Of a stretch of 64,000 nt of DNA, positions 1-11,803 are shown piece by piece. Within the stretch, counting starts at the first letter, position 1. The number at the start of each line of letters is the position of its first letter. The DNA lies in assembly GCA_030159075.1 (NCBI GenBank), contig BROG01000394.1:252001-316000 (forward strand), in the 5' to 3' direction. The translations under genes were made by a program, and so were the position numbers. Under the pieces are notes generated by a model that was not told the origin of the DNA, ran no database searches, and worked only from the letters and a program-made list of their open reading frames with translations. Source of the stretch: Atrina japonica (taxonomy: Eukaryota > Mollusca > Bivalvia > Pterioida > Pinnidae).

Positions 1-1496
1 TCAAGTCGAAAAAATATAAATCTAAGTTACCTCGTATTATGGTATCACAGTATATGCAGATAAACGGTTATGAGATGAAATGGGCGCACTTGTTCCTCCA
101 CTTTTTGGATGGAATGCAATCTGTGATACCAGTTGCCAGTAAGATGAACTGGTTTTCTATTTAGTTTCCCTTCTATTCAGGAACACGGCATACCATCTTA
201 AAATTGTCAAAATAGTCCGGTACTTTTTACTGATCTGATTCCATCGCACTGTTGTCTCAGAACATAAACAAATAATTGTCGTCAATCCCGACACTAATAT
301 CAATAAAGAAACCTTTTAAATTAGACGTCACGTGATTGCATACCAGATAAGCATTTTGTAAAATATTATTACGTATTCTGATTTAATTTAAAGGAACAAA
401 TCACCCTGCAATTATCTTTTTTTCCACGGACAGAATTTTAAACTGTAATAAAATGTAGGGTACATGAATATCACATAACATACCGGTACGTTCCATGTGT
501 TTATTAAACTTGATACGTCAAATACAATGACAAACTGCCAATAGCTTAGATCAACTTTCAACATTTAACAATTTAAAGGCGTCTATAATTATGCTTCTCA
601 ACGTTTACTAAGCACTGACACGTTTGTGTCGAGAAGACCATGCATACCGATCCCGCTGTCTCCAAACCACAACCAGCTACGATATGCCTGGGTCATGGAC
701 CATGTTGGCTGGCCAGGATGGACTGGTGTCCTGTCCTATTAACTTTCGGGTCTCGGTACTGCACAGACAACATGGATAGGCGTGCTAGAGTATGGCGAAG
801 GCCAGGGAAAATGTTTCACGCTGCAAATATCGGTAGGCCTATAGCGGAGGTTCAATAATGGTCTGGGTGGAATATGTTGGGAAGGACGCACTGACCTTGT
901 TGTCATTGTCGAGGAACAATGCCAGCCCAGCGGTGTGGAGGTGAAATTCGCAATACCCAAGTAAGGCTGTATGCTGGTGCAGCTGGTTATGGATTCATTT
1001 TGATTTACGATAATGTCCGTCCTCATACAGCCAATGTCGTCCAAGAGTACTTGTTAAGATAGTGTATTACTCGTTTGGACTGGTCAGACAAATCTCTTGA
1101 CCTTAGTCCATTGAGAACATGTTGAAAGAGTTACAGGTCCGCATTTCAGCCCGTCAGGTCCAAGCAAGAAGCAAGTGTACCAGGGACTTTTTACTTCCTT
1201 TTAGAAAAGTGGAACGCCATTACACAAGTGGTGATACAAAATCATCTGACAGGGCCCTGCAACGACAGTGTCGAGCTCTCATCGACAGCAACAGGTCACA
1301 TACTCGTTTTTAAACCCAAATCAGTTCCAGCGATATATATTTCCTTTTGGGGGGGTTGTTAAAAAAATTATGTTTTTTATCAATTATCAACATATCCATC
1401 TTTAACATCATTCCATTCAAATACTAAGTAAACACCGAAAACATTAAATTGTTTAAATATATGTCTATAAAAATAAAAATGTATGAAGCTAATAAC
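1..1496. repeat. Copy A of a ~1.5-kb duplicated segment
   Basis: Bases 1-1496 match 6416-7885 almost base for base in the same orientation, starting with TCAAGTCGAAAAAATATAAA in both and losing similarity after the shared AATAAC. The segment contains about 600 bp of non-coding DNA followed by a broken Tc1-like transposase. Copy A starts at the window edge, so it may extend further left. It could be two insertions of one dead transposon family or a local segmental duplication; I cannot separate these without the left boundary. Confidence 0.9.
640..1315 (+). pseudogene. Decayed Tc1/mariner-like transposase (copy A)
   Basis: The translated frames carry hallmarks of the Tc1 DDE transposase, spread over at least three frames. 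These are DNMDRRARVWRRPGK at about 760-815, GGSIMVW at about 845-865 and YDNVRPHTANVVQEYL near 1008-1055, followed by a diluted LSPIEH-type motif near 1105-1120. Frameshifts and stops separate the blocks, and the N-terminal HTH region is not recognisable, so no active enzyme is encoded. Relative to the second copy, this one has lost a G in the VWGG motif. The identification rests on known Tc1 family motifs. Confidence 0.8.
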
Positions 1497-1899
1497 TGGC
1501 ATACAGCAAAATATATGTACAAAAATAGCATTAGTGCTTAGTAAACTTTGAGTAGTATACATGACGTGTCCTTCGCAAGTTCTCTAACAGCAGTAGTTTG
1601 TATAGGTTTTGGTATTGGGACGGGAATAATAGAATTTATGTTATCCAAAATAAAAACATTTTTATAGCTTGTTTGTATATCTTATATAAATAAACATTTA
1701 AATGTACGTACCTTGTTGTAGCATAGCCTTTCCCCACAAAAACCAGTATATTATTTTTGGGAAAATACTATACTGGGGCACATTTTCCTGGCGGAAAATT
1801 GGGCACGGGTTGATTCTTCCTAGGAGAAATTCTATGATGTGCCCATTTTCCCATGGATTGGGGCTCTAACCCCGGGGACCCGTTATTCCGGGGTGAATC

Positions 1900-2850
1900 T
1901 ATGCTTCAAAACCAGGTCCACTTGCCCAAAGCTAAAGGACATTCGTAAAAATAATAAAAGGAGATTTCTGCAAAATTCTTTCAAGAAAGCATTTCCCTAC
2001 CTTAAGTACAGACATAAGCATTCAATAAATGAATCAGAGTGAAAAAAGTGGAGAAAATCAAAGATGAAAGTGACTATCAGTCTCATAAGATTTCCAAAAT
2101 GTATTTGCCGATTTATACGAAATTAACAAACTTAAGTCAAACATCTATGTAGATCACTCAGATGCAGTTGGTGTTTCAATCCATGTAGAATATCTAGTGA
2201 TTTTCAAAGAGGGGTACTCCAGAGGCCTATTTTGCCCCACCATGGAGCCTATTGCACTCAAAAGAAACTAATATATTATGGGACCTTGAGTACTTGCTTT
2301 ATGTAAAGTATTATAAAAATCCTTCCAACGGGTATTAAGAACAGTATGACAGTATGAAAGAATCGCGCATTTTCCCTGGCAGTTTAAAAATTCATTAAAA
2401 AAAACAAAAATAAGATTTCAACAAAATTCTGTCATGAAAAGCATTTCTCTAACTAATTACGGGTTAGACATATTAAATGAATGCATCACAGTGAATAAAA
2501 GGGTGAATATCAAAGAAATTTTACCAAATTGAGTGAAAATGACAAAATGTCAAACAAGAGTCCCATATCGCTCACCTGAACTGTGTTGGTATCTTACAAA
2601 TAAGGTAATCCCAATCTTCAAACTATTGCAACACTACATTGAAGTGGATGAGACATAAAAATGAATGAAAATGACAAAGTCGGGTAAGACGTAAAAAACA
2701 TGTCAAAAATTAATTTTCCAATTAATCCGAAAAACACGAAATTGAATCAAATCACTCAGATGCAACTGGTTTTTCAATCAAGGCTTTATTAGTTCTGGAG
2801 AATAAAATTTTCAAAGTAGGGTACCCCGAGACCTATTTTGACCCACCCTA
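1900..2850. repeat. Diverged tandem pair of ~450-600-bp units
   Basis: The stretch around 1935-2240 resembles 2390-2850: both contain AGATTTC(T/A)(G/A)CAAAATTCT, a following AAGCATTTC, a run of GAATCAGAGTGAA-like sequence, then TTTTCAAAG(A/T)(G/A)GGGTAC and CCTATTTTG(C/A)CCCACC. No coding potential is seen. Confidence 0.6.
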
Positions 2851-2962
2851 GATCCACGTCCGAGTCGATCTGGCAAAAAAACCCACAGATTTGGTAGGAG
2901 ACTTTGGGTTCTTCCTTCCTGTAAAGTTTTGTCTACAGCTCTTCAGCGAGTTTGAAAAACGA

Positions 2963-3075
2963 TATAACAATATATTGTAAATACTTGGTTGGGAATTTCT
3001 GGCTGCAGTTCCTCTTTTTAAAATGTATAAGCAGATGACGTGTAGAAAACATCTCGGAAAATCTCGTTAGTTAGT
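2963..3075. repeat. ~110-bp dispersed repeat, copy 1
   Basis: Shares GTAAATACTTGGTTG, TTCTGGCTGCAGTTCCTC and CATCTCGGAAAATCTCGTTA with 9056-9165 in the same orientation. Confidence 0.8.
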
Positions 3076-3692
3076 AGTTAGTTACTACTTACATTGATAT
3101 ACAAAAGAGACATACACTGGCATAGAAATTTCCTATATAGTTTGCGAAATCTGCTTGAGAAACTTAACTAGGTTTGGCACTTTTTCAATTGTAATAGATT
3201 ACCTCTATTTATATATGAATGCCTCCCTGGACCTGACCGGATTTTCACAAAATAAAAAGGAATATAAAACTTTGTATGTCTGTATAGCTCTTATTTGTTA
3301 TTGTACACCAAGTACAAGTAATAAAATTGAAAAAATCTAATATTTTGGAGGGTTAACACAGCTAATGTCCCTATAATATCGCGTATAAAATTTCGATTTG
3401 TCAAGAATATTATGAAACAGCCTTATGCACTGACCCGGATGACGTTTCAAAGTATATATAGGAATATAAGATTTTACTTTGTAAAGCTCATATTTGTTAT
3501 TAAAATACAAATAGTAAAAGTAGAAAAAAACGAAATGATTTGATTTTGGTAAACAAAGCCAATGTTCCTTAAAATAAAACCTGATGATAAATAAACAGCA
3601 CATTGGAATATACCATTGATGATTGTTCAAGTTGAAATTTGGATTTAGATACTTTTTTAAGCCTGCCTCAACAATTTTGCAGTTACATTCTG

Positions 3693-3730
3693 GCGGCCAG
3701 TTTTTTATGATGGAGGTAACCAACCCCCCC

Positions 3731-3763
<33 letters not shown>

Positions 3764-3935
3764 GAATAAAATGTACCCGGGACGTGACCGTCGGCCTTAG
3801 GCAAGTAAGCTGTCAAACATTATAACAAAATCAGTTCAGCTTTCAGCGGGGGATCGTACCAACGCTGATCAAAAGTGAGAGACTTCATGGTTATAAGCGT
3901 GATGTTCTAATCACTTGGCCACAGATGCCCACCCC
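3693..3935 (-). repeat. tRNA-derived SINE (family B), diverged, split by a CA tract
   Basis: On the minus strand the right end carries a tRNA-like head (a GGCCAAGTGATTAGAACATC A-box-like stretch) and the left end has the GGCCAGTTTT block shared with 11583-11803 and 46316-46508. A C-run and CA microsatellite (3723-3761) interrupt it. Confidence 0.6.
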
Positions 3936-4013
3936 CTGTAATTTCAACGATGTAAATTACAATAATACAATCCGAGTTTATGGGAAAATCAATACGGGCT
4001 ACCAAATATATAT

Positions 4014-4017
<4 letters not shown>

Positions 4018-4079
<62 letters not shown>
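4018..4079. repeat. (TA)n microsatellite
   Basis: About 60 bp of uninterrupted TA dinucleotides. Confidence 0.98.
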
Positions 4080-4081
<2 letters not shown>

Positions 4082-4876
4082 ATCAGAAAATATACTTGTA
4101 AGCTATCTACCTGTACATGACCGCTTACATATTCATTGTCTTGTTCATTACAGTTGCAAATCGTATGACGATAATAATATTTTGACAATAGAACCAGGCA
4201 AGGTTTACAAAAACACATTACGGGTCTATATAAATAGATAAATAAAATAATATATGCGCAAATGAATAAAAGTTAATGAATACAATACAAAATCAAAATT
4301 ATACTGTTAAAGATTTTTTTCTCTATAACCTCGTATTAGGCCTATAAATATTCACTACTTACACCATTTCTTTATATTTATCTTGCAATTAAATGTTTCT
4401 ATATTAAAAAAAAACTATTAATAAATAACCACAGTATAGGAGTTAACAAACAATAAATTACAAGATGATCTCATTTGTTAATAGAATCAACAAAGGTCTT
4501 GATAAATTGCCAATTTTAATTTTTGTACATTTCCAATTTAAATGACATTTAGGAATCACCTATGATAGAGAAGGGTTAATATGAATAAACGTGAAACAAA
4601 AATGTTTAAGGGTCATCGCTTGGTCAAATTTCTCATGAAAGTATACAAAATCACAGACAGGTACGTCATGAAACTGCAAATGTATACGTTTCACGATCGG
4701 CTTCAATGTACAGAAACTGTTGACAGGTGCTACGATGATTCTTGATCCTTGTCTGCAAAATGTTTGCTAGTACACTAGTTAACATATTGTAATTGAAACA
4801 GTAATACACCGCGTATAGTGTTGCATTTCAGCACATAATCATTGGACTGTGCGACGGTGTGTTTATGTGAAGATAC

Positions 4877-5788
4877 TTACTCTAAGTATTTGGCTATAAT
4901 CAGTTTTTTGGTGTCCATCCCTATCCAAAGAAAATCGTCCACATCCACAGCGAGTCCAAGTATCCAACCAGCTCCCGGTATGCGAAAAGTGCGCTTACAT
5001 TGGTCTTCGTTATTAAACACATATACGTAACGGTTGCCACCAGTGATCATGTTGCCGTATCTATCCCCCGTTAGAGCCCTGATGTACTTCTGTGAGTCTG
5101 GTGTCCATCGCGGCAAGCGTTTGAACATGTCACCGGTACCATCTAGAAACACAAAGGCCCCTCCCTCTTTTCCAGCGCCGTCCTCTACACAAAATTTGTC
5201 GGGAGCGACAGTGTTTATACTTAAAAGTCTAAGAGAATTAAAGAAGTTATGGTCGATAGGCGTAATCTTTTTGTCTCGTCCAGAGATCATGATGATTTTA
5301 TCGTCAATTTTAGAAGACATTCTTATAGTCACAATCGCGTCATCTCTTTGTGTTGTGACTATACCCGTAATATGCTTCACCTCTTTTGAAAATTTAGACA
5401 TGTCGATAAACTCTCGTGTTTTACCCGATTTGTTAACACATGTGATGACCGTGGTATTAGTACCTGACACCAGAAGCTCACCTTTGGTGGTGAGCGCTGT
5501 GTGGTCTGCACCATGTGGCAGTTTTACACTGAGTAGCTGATCACCTTGTTGATTGATGAGTTTTATTTCATCAGAGTACAAGCCAACCCAGCACGTGTTG
5601 CCGTCTGGAGTACAACTGGTAACATCTAGTTCCAATTCGCAGACAACTGATATTTCATTTCTCAGTGACGGGGTTGGATGCGATGAAATAGGCTGAGCTA
5701 CTTGTGTCGATGAAGAGGTCATGGTGTCTGTTGAGATACGATGATATCGCCGTTTGTTTTTCTTCGGACAAACACAAAGATTTGATTT
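4877..5788 (-). CDS. TRIM/NHL-type beta-propeller exon (propeller only)
   Basis: From the ATG at 5722 this encodes 281 residues made of repeated short beta-strand blocks of the kind found in the C-terminal propeller of lophotrochozoan TRIM2/3/56/71-like proteins (for example VGLYSDEIKLINQQGDQLL, then VFNNEDQCKRTF and LAVDVDDFLWIGMDTKKLI at the end). No RING, B-box or coiled coil is present. The frame stays open upstream of the ATG for 22 codons to a good acceptor (TTTTTTGATTTCAG ending at 5789), so the exon may be the 3' exon of a larger TRIM gene whose upstream exons I could not find. Alternatively it starts at 5722. The stop codon overlaps a perfect donor-like GTAAGTAT. The protein is probably a cytosolic scaffold or ligand-binding module; function is unknown. 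Confidence 0.6.
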   Translation of the reverse strand, partial: KSNLCVCPKKNKRRYHRISTDTMTSSSTQVAQPISSHPTPSLRNEISVVCELELDVTSCTPDGNTCWVGLYSDEIKLINQQGDQLLSVKLPHGADHTALTTKGELLVSGTNTTVITCVNKSGKTREFIDMSKFSKEVKHITGIVTTQRDDAIVTIRMSSKIDDKIIMISGRDKKITPIDHNFFNSLRLLSINTVAPDKFCVEDGAGKEGGAFVFLDGTGDMFKRLPRWTPDSQKYIRALTGDRYGNMITGGNRYVYVFNNEDQCKRTFRIPGAGWILGLAVDVDDFLWIGMDTKKLIIAKYLE

Positions 5789-6415
5789 CTGAAATCAAAA
5801 AATATCTAGATAAGTGCAAAATACAGGCCGACTATAACTTTTATTGAAAAAGGCAACTTTCATCGAAACTCTATACACTGAAAAGGTGTCACTTTCCACT
5901 CAGTGAAGGAACGGATCCCTGACCTGCGCCTTGAGTCACAATTTTTGTCAATATATGCTTCCAAAACACCCTTAAGATTTATAATTTGGTAGCTGTGATG
6001 TGGATCTGACCAGGACTGAGAAACTTAGTATTTTAAAGGTGCGATGCTTTAACCATTTAGCTATACCTAATTCCTTTGGTACCACACCTCAGTAATAAAA
6101 AGTAAAAAAGTAAAAGTACCAATTGATAATCGAAGCGCAAGTCCATTAGAACACGACGAATAAGATGTGCAATGGTCTCAACATGAAGAACAATTACTAA
6201 TCCCAAAACGGGATAGGACCAGGTGTTCGGAAACAGTACTATATTGAATCAAAGGGTTTAAAATTAAAAAATGGATGGTGAAAATTAATCAGATTGTTTG
6301 TATACAATAAACACTTATTGAATTTTTTTTCTAGAATCCACTGTCAAATATTACAATGAGAAAAACTATATCCATATATAATAAATATCATTATAGACAT
6401 TCATCGAATTTATCA
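5789..6415. other. Gene-free interval upstream of the propeller exon
   Basis: No RING or B-box exon is recognisable on the minus strand here, and no other feature is supported. Confidence 0.5.
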
Positions 6416-7885
6416 TCAAGTCGAAAAAATATAAATCTAAGTTACCTCGTATTATGGCATCACAGTATATGCAGATAAACGGTTATGAGATGAAATGGGC
6501 GCACTTGTTCCTCCACTTTTTGGATGGAATGCAATCTGTGATACCAGTTGGCCAGTAAGATGAACTGGTTATCTATTTAGTTTCCTTTCTATCCAGGAAC
6601 ACGGCATACCATCTTAAAATTGTCAAAATAGTCCGGTACTTTTTACTGATTAGACTCCATCGCTCTGTTGACTCAGGACATAAACAAATAACTGTCGTCA
6701 ATCCCGACACTGATATTAATAAAGAAACCTTTTAAATTAGACGTCACGTGATTGCATACCAGTTAAGCTTTTTGTAAAATATTATTACGTATTCTAATTT
6801 AATTTAAAGGAACAAATCACCCTGCAATTATCTTTTTTTTTCCACGGACAGAATTTTAAACTGTAATAAAATGTAGGGTACATGACTATCACATAACATA
6901 CCGGTACGTTCCATGTGTTTATTAAACTTGATACGTCAAATACAATGACAAACTGCCATTAGCTTAATCAACTTTCAACATTTAACAATTTAAAGGCGTC
7001 TATAATTATGCTTCTCAAAGTTTACTAAGCACTGACACGTTTGTGTCGAGAAGACCATGCATACCGATCCCGCTGTCTCCAAACCACAACTAGCTACGAT
7101 ATGCCTGGGTCATGGACCATGTCGGCTGGACAGGATGGACTGGCGTCGTGACCTCTTATCTCTCGGCTCTCGGTACTGCACAGACAACATGGATAGGCGT
7201 GCTAGAGTATGGCGAAGGCCAGGGAAAATGTTTCACGCTGCAAATATCTGTAGGCCTATAGCGGAGGCTCAATAATGGTCTGGGGTGGAATCTGTTGGGA
7301 AGTACGCACTGACCTTGTTGTTATTGCCGAGGCACAATGACTGCCCAGCGGTGTCGAGGTGAAATTCGCAATACCCAAGTAAGGCTGTATGCTGGTGCAG
7401 CTGGTTATGGATTAATTTGATTGACGATAATGGCCATCCTCAATCAATTATGTCGTCCAAGAGTACTTGTTAAGATAGTGTATTACTCGTTTGGCCTGGT
7501 CAGACAAATCTATTGACCCAAAGCCCACTGAGAACATGTTGAAGGAGTTACAAGTCCGCATTTCAGCCCGTCAGGTCCAACCAAGAAGCACGTGTACCAG
7601 GAACTTTCTCTCTTCCTTTAAGAAGAGTGGAACGTCATTCCACAAGTGGTGATACAAAAAATGATAGGGTGTCGAGCTCTCATCGACAGCAACAGGTCAA
7701 ATACTCGTTATTAAACCCAAATCAGTTCCAGCGATAGTTGTTTTGGGGGGGGGACAAAAATTTATGTTTTTTATCAATTATCAACATACCCATCTTTAAC
7801 ATCATTCCATTCAAAATACTAAATAAACTCTTAAAAAATTGTTTAATATATGTCTATAAAAATAAAAATGTATGAAACTAATAAC
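6416..7885. repeat. Copy B of the ~1.5-kb duplicated segment
   Basis: Same orientation and nearly the same sequence as 1-1496, with scattered substitutions and small indels. Both copies keep the same 5' non-coding block and the same order of broken transposase motifs. Confidence 0.9.
7057..7720 (+). pseudogene. Decayed Tc1/mariner-like transposase (copy B)
   Basis: Parallel to the remnant at 640-1315. It preserves DNMDRRARVWRRPGK and, unlike copy A, an intact GGSIMVWGGICW motif (about 7264-7300). The DNxRPH block is more decayed here, and a deletion removes part of the C-terminal region near 7660. It is not a functional transposase. Confidence 0.8.
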
Positions 7886-8144
7886 ATAGTTTGGCATAAC
7901 CAAAGTTAAAATGCTCAAGACGTTCGTTTCTGTCAATTAGACTTCATCAGTTGAGCTCCAGTTTCACAAGAAGTTTTTCCAAAGGAAATCTTGGCTTTTG
8001 AAAAAATTAGAATTTAAATGGTGTTATCAGTGCCAAAGATGACTTTAGCATAAGATTATCAACTGGTACCGATATACCAGGTACTAGGCTTATGTATACC
8101 CTCGGGGACCCAAATGGTCCACCAGCAGTGGAAACGACCGAGAT

Positions 8145-8365
8145 GTTATAAATATTATAAAACATAATACCAAAGTTAAAATGCTCAAGAGACGATATCG
8201 TTTTTGTCAATTGACTTCATCAGTTGAGCTCCAATTTTACAAAAAAGGTATTCTTAATGAAAAGTGGTATAAGACAAGGCCAAAATATAAATCTAAATGC
8301 ACAGCCAAATCCTTCGAAGTAACCACTGTAAAAAGATTACTATCTTAGCTTTTTAAAATTTTAGA
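8145..8365. repeat. Dispersed repeat, inverted match at 24080-24275
   Basis: ATAATACCAAAGTTAAAATG, CTTCATCAGTTGAGCTCCA and AACCACTGTAAAAAGAT reappear as reverse complements at 24080-24275. A partial third copy lies at 50460-50570, and the first part is also repeated at about 7895-7965. Confidence 0.7.
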
Positions 8366-9055
8366 AAACAATCTTGCATCATTCTTAAATTCAACTCCGA
8401 TTGACTACTTCCCATCAAAGTAAATTTTGTCTTTTGGCACTATCAAATTTCCCTCAGAATCTGAAAACTTTGAGAGTGTCAGCAGGCCTTGACTGGCACT
8501 ATCAAACATTACAATGATCGAGAAAAGTTGTTCAAAACTTTTATATAGTGTCAACAGTGAAACAAAACTTTGATGGAATAGAATCTTACCATATTTTTCT
8601 TGAAGCATGGTGACTTCAAGTTACGCAATTAAACGAAAACTATACTAGTACTGTAACAGCTCCCGGACGATTTTTTTATAATTTCTCATAAAATCTCCCT
8701 CATTTAGATGCACAAAAATTAAATACTATATAGTAAAGGTTATCTGAATATGCAAATAAACAATTGGGAAAGATTTTAAAAGTCCTCGTTTTAGAGTTTC
8801 CCCGATTGAAGTGCAGTGCCATTTCCCTAAACTTTACTGTAACAGATCCCGGACGGTCACGTTTAATGATTTTTTAGGCTCAATAAAGAGTTAATTGGAC
8901 AAAATTTATACATCAATTATTGGGAGTGAGCAATTTTATATCAATGTTTTGTTTGCTTTAAAAGTTACATAATTTTTTTCTAATGTCGTCATAACATTAC
9001 TTCGGAACCTCCAATGCGTGAAAATGAAAGATGGGAGAAACATAAATAAGCCGAT

Positions 9056-9165
9056 ATAACAATCTATTGTAAATACTTGGTTGTAATTTCTGGCTGCAGT
9101 TCCTCTCTTCAAAATATATAAGCAGACGACGTGTAGGAAACATCTCGGAAAATCTCGTTAGTTAA
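9056..9165. repeat. ~110-bp dispersed repeat, copy 2
   Basis: Direct match to 2963-3075 (GTAAATACTTGGTTG through CATCTCGGAAAATCTCGTTA). Confidence 0.8.
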
Positions 9166-9394
9166 ACCCGTACCAGTATGTACAAATAAAATGATAGAAT
9201 CAATAATACCGAGACCAGAGAGTCAATGTAGTGATAAAGATAGGAGAAAACATGCACTAACAATGTAATGAGAGAAGAGACATATTGAAGAGGAGTACCG
9301 CAAACGCTAGGCCTACATAATATGTCTGTGATGAAAAGCGATGTAGTGTATTTGACGGAAGCAATTAACACTACTAAGGTTGCCCTACATTCCC

Positions 9395-10260
9395 AACGAC
9401 ATTGAAATGTTGATTTGTCTCGAGAACATGTTGCAAAGGAACAATTACATGAAGTTTTATAAAAATTCGTTCATTAAATTACTCAAAAAGCGTAGACAAG
9501 CAAAGCTACATATTTCTAAAATTAGTTACCGTGATCTACAGTCACAAACCATGACCTTACAATTCGTCTTGTCTCAAGGACTAGCGGCAAGGAACAACTG
9601 TATAAAGTTTCAATAAAATCTGTTTGATGAAAAGGCTCCAGACAAGCTAAATGTTGACTTTGTTTATTGTTGTATAACGTTCCACTCAGGAATCTTTCAC
9701 TCATACGGAGACGTCCCCAAATGCCAGTGAAGGGCTTCAAATTTTGACCTATGCTCGGCACTTCCACCATTGAGCAGTGAGGGTTCTTTCACGTGCAAAC
9801 ACCTAGTGTGACATGGGACATCGGTTGTTACTGTCTCAGTCCGAAGGACAGGAAACCAACCTACAGCCGGCTGAACTCGAACTCACAATCAAGAGTCGAG
9901 CGCGCTACCGACTGAGCCAGTCCGGCTCCTAAATGTTGACGTAAAATAATATAAGATTTCTAAAACCAGTAACGTTGACCTTCATTTGCATACCACGACG
10001 TTGAAATTTAGATCGTCTCCAGAAATTGTAGCAAGGAACAACTGTATAAAGTTTCAATACAATCTAATTAGTACTTTCCTTTAAAGGCTCTGGACAAGCT
10101 AAATTTCTAAAAATAGTAACTGTGACCTACATTTGCATACCACGACCTTGAAATTCGACTCGTCTCGAAAACTTGTTGCAAGGAAAAACTTTGTATAAAT
10201 TTTAATAAAATCTGTTTAGTACTTTGCTTAAAAAGCTTTGGACAAGCTAAATGCCGACGT
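9395..10260. repeat. Diverged ~150-bp tandem repeat, interrupted by a SINE
   Basis: About four units share CATGACCTT(G/A)(A/C)AATTCG, (G/T)GCAAGGAACAACTGTATAAA, TCAATA(A/C)AATCT and GGCTC(C/T)(A/G)GACAAGCTAAAT. The second unit is split by the SINE at 9659-9928. Confidence 0.75.
9659..9928 (-). mobile_element. tRNA-derived SINE (family A) with target-site duplication
   Basis: Read on the minus strand it starts with a tRNA-like head (ACTGGCTCAGTCGGTAGCGC as A box region, GAGTTCGAGTTCAGCC as B box region) and ends in an A-rich tail with AACAACAATAAACAAA-type sequence. The 12-bp CTAAATGTTGAC occurs on both sides (9647-9658 and 9929-9940), the expected target-site duplication, and the insertion splits a pre-existing tandem repeat. 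Confidence 0.9.
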
Positions 10261-10511
10261 ACAAAGAGATCAACGGACAGGGGGATGCCAATATACACCC
10301 ACCTTAAAGATGGGCATATGAAAAGCAACGTAGTCATCGTGTGAGGGATCCATGTCTTTGTAAACAATGCATTTACACCTTTTCTTTGGCCAATGCTGAA
10401 CACAAATTACCACTTACTTCCAAGGAATCTCAGATATAATAATTCGATAGAAGTTTTCTTTTACAGTTGACACTATAAAAAATCCGCCAAAAACCAGTGT
10501 AAACCGGCCTT

Positions 10512-10589
10512 AACTCATTCACCCCTAAAGACACATTTGGACTGATCTAATTTATTGATTTACAGAAGAGTCCATTGTTTATCAGTTAA
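10512..10589 (+). repeat. P1 palindromic mini-element, 3'-truncated
   Basis: Begins TAACTCATTCACCCCTAAAG and continues with the family core GACACATTTGGACTG; the right inverted end is lost. Confidence 0.75.
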
Positions 10590-10997
10590 AACAGATTTGA
10601 CCCTTTAATGCAATTTCTATTTTTATTGTAGCAAATGCATCCATTTGGATCCGAATTTTCCAACTTTGTTGTCCCCAATGATTTCCAGTATGTCTTTCCA
10701 AGAGATAAAATGTAGTCTCACTACACAATGTGTGTTGTGTACTGTTGTTTTGCTTCCTCACTTTCTATCTCCGATCCTTTTGAGATAGAAGTCAAAACCC
10801 TGAAAAATCCATTTAAAATGAGAAATAACACCCATAAGGGGGCTACTTAACAATACACACTAAACATTATTGTAGATCTTTAAGCTGAACATTATGGCTT
10901 CTGGCAAGCTTTCTCCATCGCCGATTGCCAACTCAGAAGAAAATTAGCAATTAAAGGGAAATAACTCCTACAAATCCCAAGAAGAGAATGCAATATG

Positions 10998-11260
10998 TGC
11001 CGACCTGGCTCAGTCAGTAGCACGCTCGACTCTTGATCGTGAGTTCGAGTCCAGCCGGAGGCAGGTTGGTTTCCTCTCTGGCGGATGAGACAGTAAAAAC
11101 CATGGTCCTGTGTCACCATGTTAAAGAACCCTCACTGCTCAATGACAGCAAGTGCCGAGCATAGGCCAAAATTTGAAGCCCTTCACCGGCATTTGGCGAC
11201 GTCTCCATACGAGTGAAATATTCTTGAGTGGGACGTTAAACAACAATAAACAAACAAAAC
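10998..11260 (+). mobile_element. tRNA-derived SINE (family A)
   Basis: Head CCTGGCTCAGTCAGTAGCAC plus GAGTTCGAGTCCAGCC (A and B box), body with GATGAGACAGTAAAAACCA and AAAGAACCCTCACTGCTCAA, and tail GGGACGTTAAACAACAATAA. I saw no clear target-site duplication. Confidence 0.85.
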
Positions 11261-11582
11261 AAAAGTAAAATTTTTAAGATACAAGGCCACATCCTACTCC
11301 AACCTCCCCTGTTCTATTTAAGGTCACATAGCTCGACTGGCAGGCATGAACCTCAGACTTTGATTTACATACCTTCATACGGATCATTTATGGAAGATTT
11401 GTTTGATGTTGATAGTGATGGCCATAGCTCACCAAACCACATCAAGATAAGGCAAGTTTGACCAGGATTCATAGCCCAGAATAGATTTTGTTGTGATGGA
11501 TTAACACATATAAAAAAAACTGGAAAAGGCAAATCTTATACTCCCTTATCTTTAAAACTTGAATTTTGAATAGTGTTTTACA

Positions 11583-11803
11583 CCACAATAATTTTCCAGT
11601 TATATGGTGGTGGCCAGTTTTCATTGGTGAAGGAGATAACCTGGTTACCCAGAATGAGGCCACCAGTCTTCTGCAAGTAAACTGGCAACCTTTCTCACAA
11701 ATATCAGCCATGGATCCAGCTGAGCTTGAACCCGAGCTGACCAGAATTGAGAGACTTCATAGTTCAAAGCATGATGCTCTAACCACTAAGCCAGTCCACG
11801 TCT
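11583..11803 (-). mobile_element. tRNA-derived SINE (family B)
   Basis: The minus strand reads GACTGGCTTAGTGGTTAGAG (A box region) and then GCTCGGGTTCAAGCTCAGC (B box region), followed by a body ending in TGGCCACCACCATATAACTG. Related copies lie at 3693-3935, 46316-46508 and 60612-60759, all on the minus strand. Confidence 0.8.

Larger units (their letters stand above)
1497..4876. other. Gene-free interval with repeats
   Basis: No coding exon could be supported here; open frames are short and lack family motifs or paired splice sites. The interval holds a diverged tandem repeat (1900-2850), a ~110-bp dispersed repeat (2963-3075), two related ~200-bp blocks around 3225-3560, a SINE remnant split by a CA tract (3693-3935) and a long AT tract (4018-4079). 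Confidence 0.7.

Noticed and set aside
5034..5540. 168-residue plus-strand open frame
   Set aside because: Antisense to the TRIM-type propeller exon, which carries the family-like sequence; the plus frame has no recognisable features.
9380..9616. 78-residue plus-strand open frame
   Set aside because: Lies within the diverged ~150-bp tandem repeat and is interrupted in the other units.
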